Below, piece after piece: positions 1 to 9,887 of a stretch of 64,000 nt of DNA; position 1 is the first letter of the stretch; the number at the start of each line of letters is the position of its first letter. The DNA lies in contig OZ244148.1 of NCBI GenBank assembly GCA_965216255.1, positions 3,968,001-4,032,000 of the forward strand, in the 5' to 3' direction. Below the pieces are notes generated by a model. That model ran no database searches. It saw only the letters and a program-made list of their open reading frames with translations, and was not told the DNA's origin. The stretch comes from G965216255 sp965216255 (lineage in GTDB: Bacteria; Bacteroidota; Rhodothermia; Rhodothermales; Bin80). The translations under genes were made by a program, and so were the position numbers.

Positions 1-3000
1 AACCTCAGCCGTGCCTCCTGATGCACTCTGTGCGGTTGCGGTAACGCTATAGCGGTAGCGCGTATCGGCATCTACCTTGTCCGGCGCCGTAAATGTTTTG
101 CTACTGCTGCCTGGGCCGCAGCCCCCCGACAAGCGGTCGCAGGCTGAGGCCGGCTCTACGGCCGTCCATTCGAAATCGTACTCAGGATTATCTCCCGGTG
201 CGCCGCTTGCCGAGCAGGTAAGCGTGGATGCAGCAGTGCTGCCTTCACTTAGCCCGGCAGGATCCGCTTCGCAGTTTACGAAGAGCGATTCCGGGTCCAG
301 CACTGTAACGGTGACTTGGTCCGTAACGGGCGCCTGGTCACCTGCCGTCAAGGTAATGGTATAGCGGAAATCTTCGCGCCCGTCGACGTTGGGTACTTGA
401 AAGGTCGGGTCTTCTAAGGCCGGATCGTCGAGGTGGGTGGAAGGGGTCCATGCATAGGTGGGAGTCTCACCGGTATTCCAGCCGCCACCCGTGCAGTCAA
501 GTTGAACCTCTTGCACATCGTCGTATACCGGATCCGGATCCGTGCATGTCAGAGTCAGCGGCGAATCGAGCATGTTAACGGTTACGTCATCCGTGCCGTC
601 GGTTGCACCGTCTGCCGATACCGTGACGTGGTACGTATAGGCCGTATGGCCAATCACCTCAGCCGGTGCCGTGAATGTCTTGCTTTCGGCGCCTGGGCCG
701 CACCCGCCCGACAAGCGGTTGCAGGCTGAGGCCGGCTGCACGGCCGTCCATTCGAAATCGTAATCAGGATTATCTCCCGGTGCGCCGCTTGCCGAGCAGG
801 TAAGCGTAGAGGTAGCAGTGCTGCCTTCACTTAGCCCGGCAGGATCCGCTTCGCAGTTTACGAAGAGCGATTCCGGGTCCAACACTGTAACGGTGACTTG
901 ATCCGTAACGGGCGCCTGGTCACCTGCCGACAAGGCAATGGTATAGCGGAAATCTTCGCGCCCGTCGACGTTGGGTACTTGAAAGGTCGGGTCTTCTAAG
1001 GCCGGATCGTCAAGGTGGGTGGAAGGGGTCCATGCATAGGTGGGAGTCTCACCGGTATTCCAGCCGCCACCCGTGCAGTCAAGTTGAACCTCTTGCACAT
1101 CGTCGTATACCGGATCCGGATCCGTGCATGTCAGAGTCAGCGGTGAATCGAGCACGTTGACGGTTACGTCGACCGTGCCGTCGGTTGCACCGTCCGCCGA
1201 TACCGTGACGTGGTACGTATAGGCCGTATGGCCAAGCACCTCAGCCGGTGCCGTGAATGTCTTGCTTTCGGTGTCGCCGCCGCACCCGCTGGACAACATG
1301 GCGCAACCCGAGGCCGGACCGACGGCCGTCCATTCGAAATCATAATCCGGACTATCTCCCGGTGCGCCGCTCGCCGAGCAGGTAAGCGTAGAGGTAGCAG
1401 TGCTGCCTTCACTTAGCTCAGCAGGATCCGCTTTGCAGTTTACGAAGAGCGATTCCAGGTCCAGCACTGAGACGGTGACTTGGTACGTAACGGGCGCCTG
1501 GTCACCTGCCGACAAGGTAATGGTATAGCGGAAATCTTCGCGCCCGTCAACGTTGGGTACTTGAAAGGTCGGGTCTTCTAAGGCCGGATCGTCGAGGTGG
1601 GTGGAAGGGGTCCATGCATACGTGGGAGTCTCACCGGTATTCCAGCCGCCACCCGTGCAGTCAAGTTGAACCTCTTGCACATCTTCGTATACCGGATCCG
1701 GATCCGTGCATGTCAGGGTCAGCGGCGAATCGAGCACGTTGACGGTTACGTCGACCGTGCCGTCGGTTGCATTGAGCGCCGATACCTTGACGTTGTACGT
1801 ATAGGGCGAAAGGCCAATCACCTCAGCCGGTGCCGTGAATATCTTGCTTTCGGTGTCGCCGCCGCAGCCACCAGACAACATGGCGCAACCCGAGGCCGGA
1901 TCGACGGCCGTCCATACGAAATCGTAATCCGGACTATCTCCCGGTGCGCCGCTTGCCGAGCAGGTAAGCGTAGAGGTAGCAGTGCTGCCTTCACTTAGCC
2001 CGGCAGGATCCGCTTTGCAGTTTACGAAGAGCGATTCCGGGTCCAACACTGAGACGGTGACCTGGTCCGTGACGGGCGCCTGGTCACCTGCCGACAAGGT
2101 AATGGTATAGCGGAAATCTTCGCGCCCGTCGACGTTGGGTACTTGAAAGGTCGGGTCTTCTAAGGCCGGATCGTCGAGGTGGGTGGAAGGGGTCCATGCA
2201 TACGTGGGAGTCTCACCGGTATTCCAGTCGCCACCCGTGCAGTCAAGTTGAACCTCTTTCACATCGTCGTATACCGGATCCGGATCCGTGCATGTCAGGG
2301 TCAGCGGCGAATCGAGCACGTTGACGGTTACGTCGACCGTGCCGTCGATTGCATTGAGCGCCGATACCTTGACGTTGTACGTATAGGGCGAAAGGCCAAT
2401 CACCTCAGCCGGTGCCGTGAATGTCTTGCTTTCGGTGTCGCCGCCACAGCCACCAGACAACATGGCGCAACCCGAGGCCGGATCGACGGCCGTCCATTCG
2501 AAATTGTAATCCGGATTAGTCCCTGGAACTCCGCTTGCCGAGCACGAAAGAGTCGAAACAGCCGTGCCTCCTTCAGGCACGGAAGAAGGGGTGGCGCTGC
2601 AGCTTACCAGGACTGATGGCTTGTTCAGGATCGTAACGGTGACTTGGTCCGTAACGGGCGCCTGGTCACCTGCCGTCAAGGTAATGGTATAGCGGAAATC
2701 TTCGCGCCTGTCGACGTTGGGTACTTGAAAGGTCGGGTCTTCTAAGGCCGGATCGTCAAGGTGGGTGGAAGGGGTCCATGCATACGTGGGAGTCTCACCG
2801 GTATTCCAGTCACCCCCCGTGCAGTCAAGTTGAACCTCTTGCACATCGTCGTATACCGGATCCGGATCCGTGCATGTCAGGGTCAGCGGCGAATCGAGCA
2901 CGTTGACGGTTACGTCGACCGTGCCGTCGATTGCATTGAGCGCCGATACCTTGACGTTGTACGTATAGGGCGAAAGGCCAATCACCTCAGCCGGTGCCGT

Positions 3001-6000
3001 GAATATCTTGCTTTCGGTGTCGCCGCCGCAGCCACCAGACAACATGGCGCAACCCGAGGCCGGATCGACGGCCGTCCATACGAAATCGTAATCCGGATTA
3101 GTCCCTGGAACTCCGCTTGCCGAGCACGAAAGAGTCGAAACAGCCGTGCCTCCTTCAGGCACGGAAGAAGGGGTGGCGCTGCAGCTTACCAGGACTGATG
3201 GCTTGTTCAGGATCGTAACGGTGACTTGGTCCGTAACGGGCGCCTGGTCACCTGCCGTCAAGGTAATGGTATAGCGGAAATCTTCGCGCCTGTCGACGTT
3301 GGGTACTTGAAAGGTCGGGTCTTCTAAGGCCGGATCGTCAAGGTGGGTGGAAGGGGTCCATGCATACGTGGGAGTCTCACCGGTATTCCAGTCACCCCCC
3401 GTGCAGTCAAGTTGAACCTCTTGCACATCGTCGTATACCGGATCCGGATCCGTGCATGTCAGGGTCAGCGGCGAATCGAGCACGTTGACGGTTACGTCGA
3501 CCGTGCCGTCGATTGCATTGAGCGCCGATACCTTGACGTTGTACGTATAGGGCGAAAGGCCAATCACCTCAGCCGGTGCCGTGAATATCTTGCTTTCGGT
3601 GTCGCCGCCGCAGCCACCAGACAACATGGCGCAACCCGAGGCCGGATCGACGGCCGTCCATACGAAATCGTAATCCGGATTAGTCCCTGGAACTCCGCTT
3701 GCCGAGCACGAAAGAGTCGAAACAGCCGTGCCTCCTTCAGGCACGGAAGAAGGGGTGGCGCTGCAGCTTACCAGGACTGATGGCCTGTTCAGGATCGTAA
3801 CAGTAACGTTGTCGCTAACCGATTCAGGCCCCGCCGTGAGTTCAACCCGATATGGAAATTGAATAGGAGTATCGCCATCGACCTGGGGCACCTGGAAGGT
3901 CGGGTCCTCTAGAGTGGGATCGGAAAGATGCTCAGCCGGAGACCAGGAATACACCGGAGTTGCGCCCGGATTCATGCCGCCAGGCGTGCAGTTAAGAATA
4001 AAGTTTGGTGCATCCTCGTATACTGGATCAGGGTCCGTACAGGTAAGAGTAAGCGGAATATCCTGCACCGTGACTGCAATCTGGTTCGGTGCTTCCTCCG
4101 CGCCGTTGGCCGAAACGGTGACGTTGTACGCGAAGGACGTTTCGGTATCAACATCATCTGGAGAGGTAAAAGTCTTGCTCCCGACATCACCATCGCAGCC
4201 TCCGGACAATCGGTTGCAGGCTGCTCCGTCAGCCTGCCAGTTGAAATGATACACTGGATTGGTTCCGGGCGCACCGGATGGAGAGCAAGAAAGGGTAGAT
4301 ATAGCACCTCCCTCGCCAATCCGTGACGGAACTGCACTGCAATTTGGGTCAATGGGCAGCCTGTTCCTTACCGTAACGGATACTTGATCCGAGACTTCGG
4401 CCGTAGATCCCGCAGAGAGGGTAACGTCATAGGTGAATGTAATGTCGTTGTTAACCTCGGGTACTAGAAAGGTCGGGTCTTCTATGTTGCTGGCAGAAAG
4501 ATAGGTTGAAGGGACCCAAGTATATTGAATTGCCGCGCCGGCAGGCCCGCCATCACCCTCGCAGTTAAGCTGGATACTCTGGGCATCTTCGTATACCTCG
4601 TAAGGGCCACCACATGTTAAGGTCAATGCTTTTTGCACGGTGATATCAACACGCTCACTGGCCGGATCGGCGCCGTCTGCAGAGACTTTTATCTCATACA
4701 CGTAGTCGGTATCGCCATCCACGTTGCCCGGAGCCGTAAACGTTTTGCTTCTGCCGCCCGGGCCGCACCCGCCGGATAAGCGGTTGCAGGCTGAGGCCGG
4801 CTTCGAGGCCGTCCATTCGAATTGGTAGGTCGGATTTGCGCCCGGCGCCCCGGTGGCACTGCAGGAAATGGTTGCCGTGCCGCCTTCGATTACTTCCGTA
4901 GGACTTGCGGTGCAATCTGCGTCTATGGGAGGCTTGTTCAAAACTGTGATTTCACCCATAGCCTCCCCCGCGAAGTAAGCAATGTCTGCTCTATCGGCGC
5001 GAATGTTATAAGGGAATTTTGTATCCGTCTGGACAATGGGCGCTGTGAACGTGAAATCTGCCGTTATTCCCCTATCGCGCATTGCAAGATCTAGATCTGA
5101 CGTCGGCGTCCATTCGTAATCCTTTTCCGGCGGCTCCCGCAAGATCGTGCACGAAAATGCTGCGCTTTCCTCCTCCTTTACTTCGTCAGGAGCGTTGCAG
5201 TCCATCCCCAGTTCATTATCGAGGGAAAGAGACAATTTCTCTCGCCATGTTACACCATTATAACTGGCCTGAATTCTGTACTCACATACTTTGTCGCCGG
5301 TCCAATACTCTGGAACTGTAAATTCAAAGAACTCCCTGGGGCTAGTAGAGCCATGAGGAGTCAATTCTGGGCAAACGTCGTCGTTGGCAACTGCTGGATC
5401 CATCAATTCCCACGCGACATTCACGGCCGATGCATCAAATGAGGTCTCATAACACTCGAATTGGCTCTCCTCACCTGCATCAGCAGCCTCATAATATGGG
5501 TGCTCGTTGCTGTTGACACAAAGTATTTTCTGACTCAAATCTGTCCCAGCTACGATTGTGGGCGTAGCTACTGCTTCCCTCTCACTTGTCGTTTCCGTCA
5601 CTAGATTGGGTAGATACAATATTCTCTGCCCCCCCGCGTTTGAGATCTGCGGAGACGATGCGGGTGTGGGTGCACGGATTTCGTCAGGAGGCAGGATAAT
5701 CACATCTCTTCCGCTATCCGATTTTCCGATCCAAGGCCGTACGGAGTCCTTATCTCCCGTGGCCGTACAGTCCGGCTCAGTCCCAGGGTGGGCGCGAGCC
5801 AATCGGTCGCACGCATTGGCAAGAAGAGGATCCTCGGGTGCGGCATGATCCGCTTCTGCACCCGTATCACGAATGGTAAACGAAAACGCATGCTCCGTAA
5901 GCCGATGCGCTTCGGAATCAATCGCCCGCACAAGGACGATAAGCGTGGTATCTCCCAGGACCTGCGGGGCCACGAACGAAGGACTCTGATCAAATACTCC

Positions 6001-7083
6001 CCGTGGAACCTCTTGCAGCGTGGTTTGCGGAATGTATTGCAGCGTGATGTTTCTGCCGTTCTTGGAGGCGGCCGTACACGCAAAAGTAACCGATTCTCCT
6101 TCGCGTACCGCGAGATCCGGGCATGACAATGCCGGGGCCGCATTGATGACGTGCACCTGCACCGAGGCCGTAGCGGAGCGTCCCGTGGCGGGATCGGTCG
6201 CCGTGAGGATTAGCGATTGCATTTCCGCTGCTGCCGAGATTTCGGGCGCCTGCACCGTGAACTCGAATTCTCCACCCTCCATTATGAGGGTGTGCCGGTA
6301 GGGCGGCCAGTCAAACTCAGCAGTGTATTCCAAGAGGCCTCCAGCCGAGCGGGCGCTCGTGCACGCAATGGCCTTTTCTGCTCCGCCGATAACGGTAACA
6401 GATAGTGGGCAGCGCAGGTATGGGACTGCGTCTTCCTCCCAGGGGCGGGGCCTGCGCTGGGCTTGCACTTCCTGCAGTGGCCCTCGCGTCTGTTCCCCAA
6501 GTGCGCCGTCCCCTCTCGGCAATACCGCGGCGCCAAGATTCGTGAGGGCACCCACCTTTTCGCATCGTCGGCGTGCTTCCCCCTTCAGAGGCGTGTCTCC
6601 TACCCGGACGCAATCATCGGGCAAGGCAGGATGCACGACCACGCTCAACTCGGCCTGACCAACCACGCCTTCGCGTTTGGACTCGACATAGACGATATAC
6701 GCATAACGAGTCGTTCGGGCCACCTCAGCCGGTGCGCTGAAAATGGGCAGGCGGGCCGCTGTGCTGCTAAGTAGGCGAAGCGCGGCGGCATCCGAGCTCT
6801 GCCACCGGTATGCGTACTCCGACTCAAAACGTTCGCCGAGCGTACAATCGATCGGGGCCGCATCGCCCTCCAGCACCGTGAGATCGGTACATGTGCCGAT
6901 ACTTGCTCCACGCTCCCGATTTAGCTCCAGGCGGAGCTCCTGGGCAAAGGCAGCTGGGATCAGCAACAGACCTATCATTGCGGTCAACGGCCAGCATCCA
7001 GATCCTTTGCATCCCGGCTCCGAATGCAGGCCACGCAGCAGCTGCCGGTGTGGCCATATCGTCCAGAACACAGGCGTAGTCAT
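1..7083 (-). CDS. Giant exported Ig-like repeat protein, 5' part (C-terminus off window)
   Basis: I read one uninterrupted frame of 2361 codons from an ATG at 7083 down to base 1, with no stop inside the window. After about 30 residues there is a hydrophobic signal segment ending AAFA-Q (cleavage near residue 52). The rest is a string of roughly 90-100-residue beta-sandwich (Ig/PKD-like) modules. They alternate between a type with VYEDAQ/DPTFQVP motifs and a type with a conserved Cys pair, LSGGCGG and KTFTAP. No catalytic motif is visible. The role is probably a surface adhesin or cell-wall spacer; this is inference. The T9SS or anchoring C-terminus expected for such proteins would lie beyond base 1. 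Open plus-strand frames in the same region are antisense shadows. Confidence 0.85.
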   Translation of the reverse strand, partial: MTTPVFWTIWPHRQLLRGLHSEPGCKGSGCWPLTAMIGLLLIPAAFAQELRLELNRERGASIGTCTDLTVLEGDAAPIDCTLGERFESEYAYRWQSSDAAALRLLSSTAARLPIFSAPAEVARTTRYAYIVYVESKREGVVGQAELSVVVHPALPDDCVRVGDTPLKGEARRRCEKVGALTNLGAAVLPRGDGALGEQTRGPLQEVQAQRRPRPWEEDAVPYLRCPLSVTVIGGAEKAIACTSARSAGGLLEYTAEFDWPPYRHTLIMEGGEFEFTVQAPEISAAAEMQSLILTATDPATGRSATASVQVHVINAAPALSCPDLAVREGESVTFACTAASKNGRNITLQYIPQTTLQEVPRGVFDQSPSFVAPQVLGDTTLIVLVRAIDSEAHRLTEHAFSFTIRDTGAEADHAAPEDPLLANACDRLARAHPGTEPDCTATGDKDSVRPWIGKSDSGRDVIILPPDEIRAPTPASSPQISNAGGQRILYLPNLVTETTSEREAVATPTIVAGTDLSQKILCVNSNEHPYYEAADAGEESQFECYETSFDASAVNVAWELMDPAVANDDVCPELTPHGSTSPREFFEFTVPEYWTGDKVCEYRIQASYNGVTWREKLSLSLDNELGMDCNAPDEVKEEESAAFSCTILREPPEKDYEWTPTSDLDLAMRDRGITADFTFTAPIVQTDTKFPYNIRADRADIAYFAGEAMGEITVLNKPPIDADCTASPTEVIEGGTATISCSATGAPGANPTYQFEWTASKPASACNRLSGGCGPGGRSKTFTAPGNVDGDTDYVYEIKVSADGADPASERVDITVQKALTLTCGGPYEVYEDAQSIQLNCEGDGGPAGAAIQYTWVPSTYLSASNIEDPTFLVPEVNNDITFTYDVTLSAGSTAEVSDQVSVTVRNRLPIDPNCSAVPSRIGEGGAISTLSCSPSGAPGTNPVYHFNWQADGAACNRLSGGCDGDVGSKTFTSPDDVDTETSFAYNVTVSANGAEEAPNQIAVTVQDIPLTLTCTDPDPVYEDAPNFILNCTPGGMNPGATPVYSWSPAEHLSDPTLEDPTFQVPQVDGDTPIQFPYRVELTAGPESVSDNVTVTILNRPSVLVSCSATPSSVPEGGTAVSTLSCSASGVPGTNPDYDFVWTAVDPASGCAMLSGGCGGDTESKIFTAPAEVIGLSPYTYNVKVSALNAIDGTVDVTVNVLDSPLTLTCTDPDPVYDDVQEVQLDCTGGDWNTGETPTYAWTPSTHLDDPALEDPTFQVPNVDRREDFRYTITLTAGDQAPVTDQVTVTILNKPSVLVSCSATPSSVPEGGTAVSTLSCSASGVPGTNPDYDFVWTAVDPASGCAMLSGGCGGDTESKIFTAPAEVIGLSPYTYNVKVSALNAIDGTVDVTVNVLDSPLTLTCTDPDPVYDDVQEVQLDCTGGDWNTGETPTYAWTPSTHLDDPALEDPTFQVPNVDRREDFRYTITLTAGDQAPVTDQVTVTILNKPSVLVSCSATPSSVPEGGTAVSTLSCSASGVPGTNPDYNFEWTAVDPASGCAMLSGGCGGDTESKTFTAPAEVIGLSPYTYNVKVSALNAIDGTVDVTVNVLDSPLTLTCTDPDPVYDDVKEVQLDCTGGDWNTGETPTYAWTPSTHLDDPALEDPTFQVPNVDGREDFRYTITLSAGDQAPVTDQVTVSVLDPESLFVNCKADPAGLSEGSTATSTLTCSASGAPGDSPDYDFVWTAVDPASGCAMLSGGCGGDTESKIFTAPAEVIGLSPYTYNVKVSALNATDGTVDVTVNVLDSPLTLTCTDPDPVYEDVQEVQLDCTGGGWNTGETPTYAWTPSTHLDDPALEDPTFQVPNVDGREDFRYTITLSAGDQAPVTYQVTVSVLDLESLFVNCKADPAELSEGSTATSTLTCSASGAPGDSPDYDFEWTAVGPASGCAMLSSGCGGDTESKTFTAPAEVLGHTAYTYHVTVSADGATDGTVDVTVNVLDSPLTLTCTDPDPVYDDVQEVQLDCTGGGWNTGETPTYAWTPSTHLDDPALEDPTFQVPNVDGREDFRYTIALSAGDQAPVTDQVTVTVLDPESLFVNCEADPAGLSEGSTATSTLTCSASGAPGDNPDYDFEWTAVQPASACNRLSGGCGPGAESKTFTAPAEVIGHTAYTYHVTVSADGATDGTDDVTVNMLDSPLTLTCTDPDPVYDDVQEVQLDCTGGGWNTGETPTYAWTPSTHLDDPALEDPTFQVPNVDGREDFRYTITLTAGDQAPVTDQVTVTVLDPESLFVNCEADPAGLSEGSTAASTLTCSASGAPGDNPEYDFEWTAVEPASACDRLSGGCGPGSSSKTFTAPDKVDADTRYRYSVTATAQSASGGTAEV
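434..3925 (-). repeat. Six tandem 582-bp coding repeats
   Basis: The same block (for example GTGGGTGGAAGGGGTCCATG on the plus strand) recurs at 434, 1016, 1598, 2180, 2762 and 3344, an exact 582-bp (194-codon) period that keeps frame. The units at 2762 and 3344 look almost identical, while 434 and 1016 share their own variants. Diverged older units continue to about 5100. This pattern indicates recent unequal crossing-over or gene conversion inside the coding region. Confidence 0.93.
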
Positions 7084-7770
7084 GTTACGGCGGCCCGCAT
7101 GGGAGTGGCCAGACACCTGGATTTCCCAGAGCCTACAACGCATCGCCGACTGGGCAATTCGAAGAATGGATGTGCAGTCCCAAGAGCTACATTGTAGTAG
7201 GCAAAATGTAATCCGAAAACCCATAGTCTTAAAGGCAATTAATAGTGCACACGCAGGGCGCGGCCCCTCAAAAACGCGGGGGCCAGGCCGCTTCGGCCAC
7301 GGTTAGGTTGATTGGCAGAAATAGCTATGCCTGTGCACGGTTCGGTAGCCAAAGGAGACTGCCGGCTGTAGTGTGTCCGTGGTGCAAGGATGCCGCAGCC
7401 TATCGCCAGCCTATGGCTTCCTGGCAGGATGCCGAACCGGCTTCTATTCATGAGAGCCGGCTCTCCCATCGCTGATTTTGCGCGCCTGAGCATACTTGGA
7501 AGGTTCGCCGGCCAGCTCGCACTCGGTGCAAGTTGAAATCTGTCGGCACATTCTGCCACACTTCGCATTAACTTGCGGCGGGCCGTGGTTGGGGGTCCAA
7601 TGTCCCGCTCGTGCTGCTTGGCTTTAATCCATGCCGGCGCTTGCTTCTGCGGCGCGGTGTCGTCAAGACAGGACTGGATGACTGCAAAAGTGCGCCGGCC
7701 CTGTGCGAAGGAATACGGTACTGGGCCCTACACGGACCTGACCGTTTACAGATGCTGACTGCTACACCGC
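7084..7770. other. Intergenic region, no gene seen
   Basis: This is the divergent region between the giant repeat protein and the SDR relic. Short open frames exist on both strands but none has recognisable content. Two small GC hairpins are visible around 7262-7284 (GGCCCC/GGGGCC) and 7285-7299 (GGCCG-CTT-CGGCC). I see no tRNA and no clear promoter. Confidence 0.4.
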
Positions 7771-8595
7771 GTGGCCACTATGGCAAACTATCCAAACGCA
7801 CTGTTATCCGGCAAAGCCGTTTTCGTTACAGGCGGAGGCAGCGGAATAAACTTCGGCATAGCCCAGGCCTTTGCCCAGGCCGGCGCCTATGTCGGAATCT
7901 GCGGCTGCACGGAAGAGCGGCTAAACGCAGCGGCCCGCTTGTTGTCCGCTGGCGGTGCGCGCGTTTCTTTGGTATGTGGCAGACGTGCGCGACTTCAAAG
8001 CACTGCAGGAGGCGCTGAAAGAGACCCGCGAGGAAATCGGACCCGTCCACACGCTGGTGTGCGGCGCCGCAGGCAATTTCGCGGCGCCACTGGAGCGCAT
8101 GAGCCCCGGAGGCATTGGGGCCGTAATCGATATCGACCTCTTTGGATCTTTCCATGCATGCAAGGCAGCTTTCGATCAGCTTCGCGAAACGCGCGGCGTA
8201 GTGCTCTTTGTCTCTGCCGGCCAGGCGCACATCCCGTACGCCGCGCAGGCCCATTAGGGGGCGGCCAAGGCCGGTGTGGAAAACATGATGCGCAACCTTG
8301 CCTCGAATGGGGCCGCTATGGCATACCGGCCAACAGCATCGAGCCCGGCATCACCGAAGACACGGAAGGATTTCGGAGGCTCATGCCGGAGAGCGAAGAC
8401 GCGCAGCGGAGCATCCGGGATCATATTCCGCTCGGACGCTTCGGAACGGCCAGCGAAATCGGCGAGGCCGCCGCATTTCTTTCTTCTCCGCTCGCTGGCT
8501 ACATTACGGGTAACACGCTCATGGTGGACGGTGGGATGAACCTGATGGGGTCGGGACTTATGAGTAAGAGCTTAGCGGCGGCTGCCGGGCAGTGA
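7771..8595 (+). pseudogene. SDR-family (2,4-dienoyl-CoA reductase-like) pseudogene
   Basis: The start (GTG 7771 or ATG 7780) and the end are in one frame: the Rossmann motif TGGGSGINFGIA and the C-terminal segment ANSIEPGITEDTEGF to LMVDGGMNLMG. The middle, with WYVADVRD, GPVHTLVCGAAGNF and the active-site region QAH-GAAKAG, is in frame +2. Two frameshifts (about 7960-7975 and about 8300) and an in-frame TAG at 8255-8257, just before the catalytic-lysine region, disrupt it. GGGSGIN followed by QAH.xAAKAG is the 2,4-dienoyl-CoA reductase type rather than the classic YxxxK type. It would have taken part in unsaturated fatty acid oxidation. Sequencing error could explain one lesion but hardly three. 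Confidence 0.8.
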
Positions 8596-8771
8596 TACCA
8601 TGGCCTCATGAACGTTTGCGGATGGCCCCGGGCGCCTGGATCTTGTGGGCATTAGCTTAGCGCCTAACGCCGCAGCGTGCAGCCCATGATTTCGCGCCGA
8701 TTTACGTAAGCCTGCTAAGCGTGCAAACGACGGCATTCTTCCGGCTACCTTTACCTCGCACTTTCCCTGCT

Positions 8772-9785
8772 ATGTCCATGCCAGAGTTTACGCCCCTTGC
8801 GGATTTGGGAGAATTTGGCCTGATCAGGCGCGTGGGAGAGATGCTGCCTGGCACCATGGCACAAGAGATGGTGGTGGGCATGGGCGACGATGCCGCCGTA
8901 TACAGGGTACCGGAGGACCGGGTCCAGGTGGTCACCACGGATTTGCTCACCGAGGACGTGCACTTTCTGGCAGGCCGGACCACGCATGAATCGCTCGGAT
9001 TCAAGGCCATAGCGGTTAACGCAAGCGACGTCCTTGCCATGAATGCCCTGCCACTACGGGCAACGGTAGCGCTTGCCCTGCCCGAGGGGTTTACGGTAGA
9101 GGACGTAGAGGCGCTCTACCGCGGCATTCGCCAGGCGGCGGCCGACTACGGAATAGACATTGTCGGTGGAGACACCACGGCATCGAAAGTGTTGACCCTG
9201 GCCGTAACCATGATCGGAGAGGCCCGCGAGACGGACATTGTCTGCCGGTCCGGTGCACGCGAGGGCGATATCCTCGCCGTAACGTGTGATCTCGGCGCTG
9301 CGTACGCCGGGCTCCAGGTGCTGCTGCGCGGGGAGCCTTCTGCCAGTTTTCCGTACGTCACAACGCGGCTGGAGTGGCCCCGGCCACCCATTGATGTGGT
9401 ACGGGATTGGGCCCGGCGCCACGTCCTCCCGAGTGCGCTGATAGACATATCGGATGGCCCGGTGGCAGAGATTGGTCACATTTGCCGGCAGAGCGGATGC
9501 GGAGCCCGTATCGTGCTGAAAGATATCCCGATAGCACCGGAAACCCGCGCCGTCGCCGGCCATTTTGGCGACGACCCAGCCATGTATGCCCTGTACGGCG
9601 GCGACGAGTACGGGCTGCTGTTTGCGGTGTCTGAAGAGGATTACGGCCGCATGGACCAGAGCAGTTTACATGTCATTGGCAGTGTAACGGCCGAAAGTAG
9701 CGGCATGGTGCTTGAGACGGAGCAGGGCGACGTGCCCGTTGCGTCTTCGCGGTGCTTCTCCCATTTTGCCAGGTTAGATTCATAG
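8772..9785 (+). CDS. thiL: Thiamine-monophosphate kinase
   Basis: This enzyme phosphorylates thiamine monophosphate to thiamine diphosphate with ATP, the last step of cofactor synthesis in the cytoplasm. It shows the PurM/AIR-synthase-like signature: LGEFGLI near the N-terminus, GMGDDAAV (Mg/ATP-binding), TTDLLTEDVHF, AVNASDVLAMNA and IVGGDTTAS. The C-terminal half has ISDGPVAEIGH and YGGDEYGLLF. Length is 337 aa from the ATG at 8772, normal for the family. A GTG at 8721 would add 17 residues lacking family character. It stands alone, about 100 bp before the large helicase gene on the same strand, so co-transcription is possible. The stop is TAG. Confidence 0.93.
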   Translation: MSMPEFTPLADLGEFGLIRRVGEMLPGTMAQEMVVGMGDDAAVYRVPEDRVQVVTTDLLTEDVHFLAGRTTHESLGFKAIAVNASDVLAMNALPLRATVALALPEGFTVEDVEALYRGIRQAAADYGIDIVGGDTTASKVLTLAVTMIGEARETDIVCRSGAREGDILAVTCDLGAAYAGLQVLLRGEPSASFPYVTTRLEWPRPPIDVVRDWARRHVLPSALIDISDGPVAEIGHICRQSGCGARIVLKDIPIAPETRAVAGHFGDDPAMYALYGGDEYGLLFAVSEEDYGRMDQSSLHVIGSVTAESSGMVLETEQGDVPVASSRCFSHFARLDS

Positions 9786-9887
9786 GTGGTCCCGTATGCA
9801 CGTTTTGCCGCCCCCCGTTGCCTTCTGAATTAACGCTCAGAGCAGCCTCTTCCGCCGCCGGGCGGCCATAATCTCATTCGCGAAAGG

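Noticed and set aside
433..3780. Repeated plus-strand ORFs of 98-145 aa
   Set aside because: They are antisense shadows of the 582-bp coding repeats; the minus strand has a signal peptide and one continuous frame.
434..3925. CRISPR-like regular repetition
   Set aside because: The period is 582 bp, in frame, with no spacers; these are protein-coding repeats. The same holds for the 285-bp FN3 array. No CRISPR array or cas gene is present.
7573..7758. Small plus-strand ORF upstream of the SDR relic
   Set aside because: No ribosome-binding site, no recognisable sequence, overlapping alternatives in other frames.
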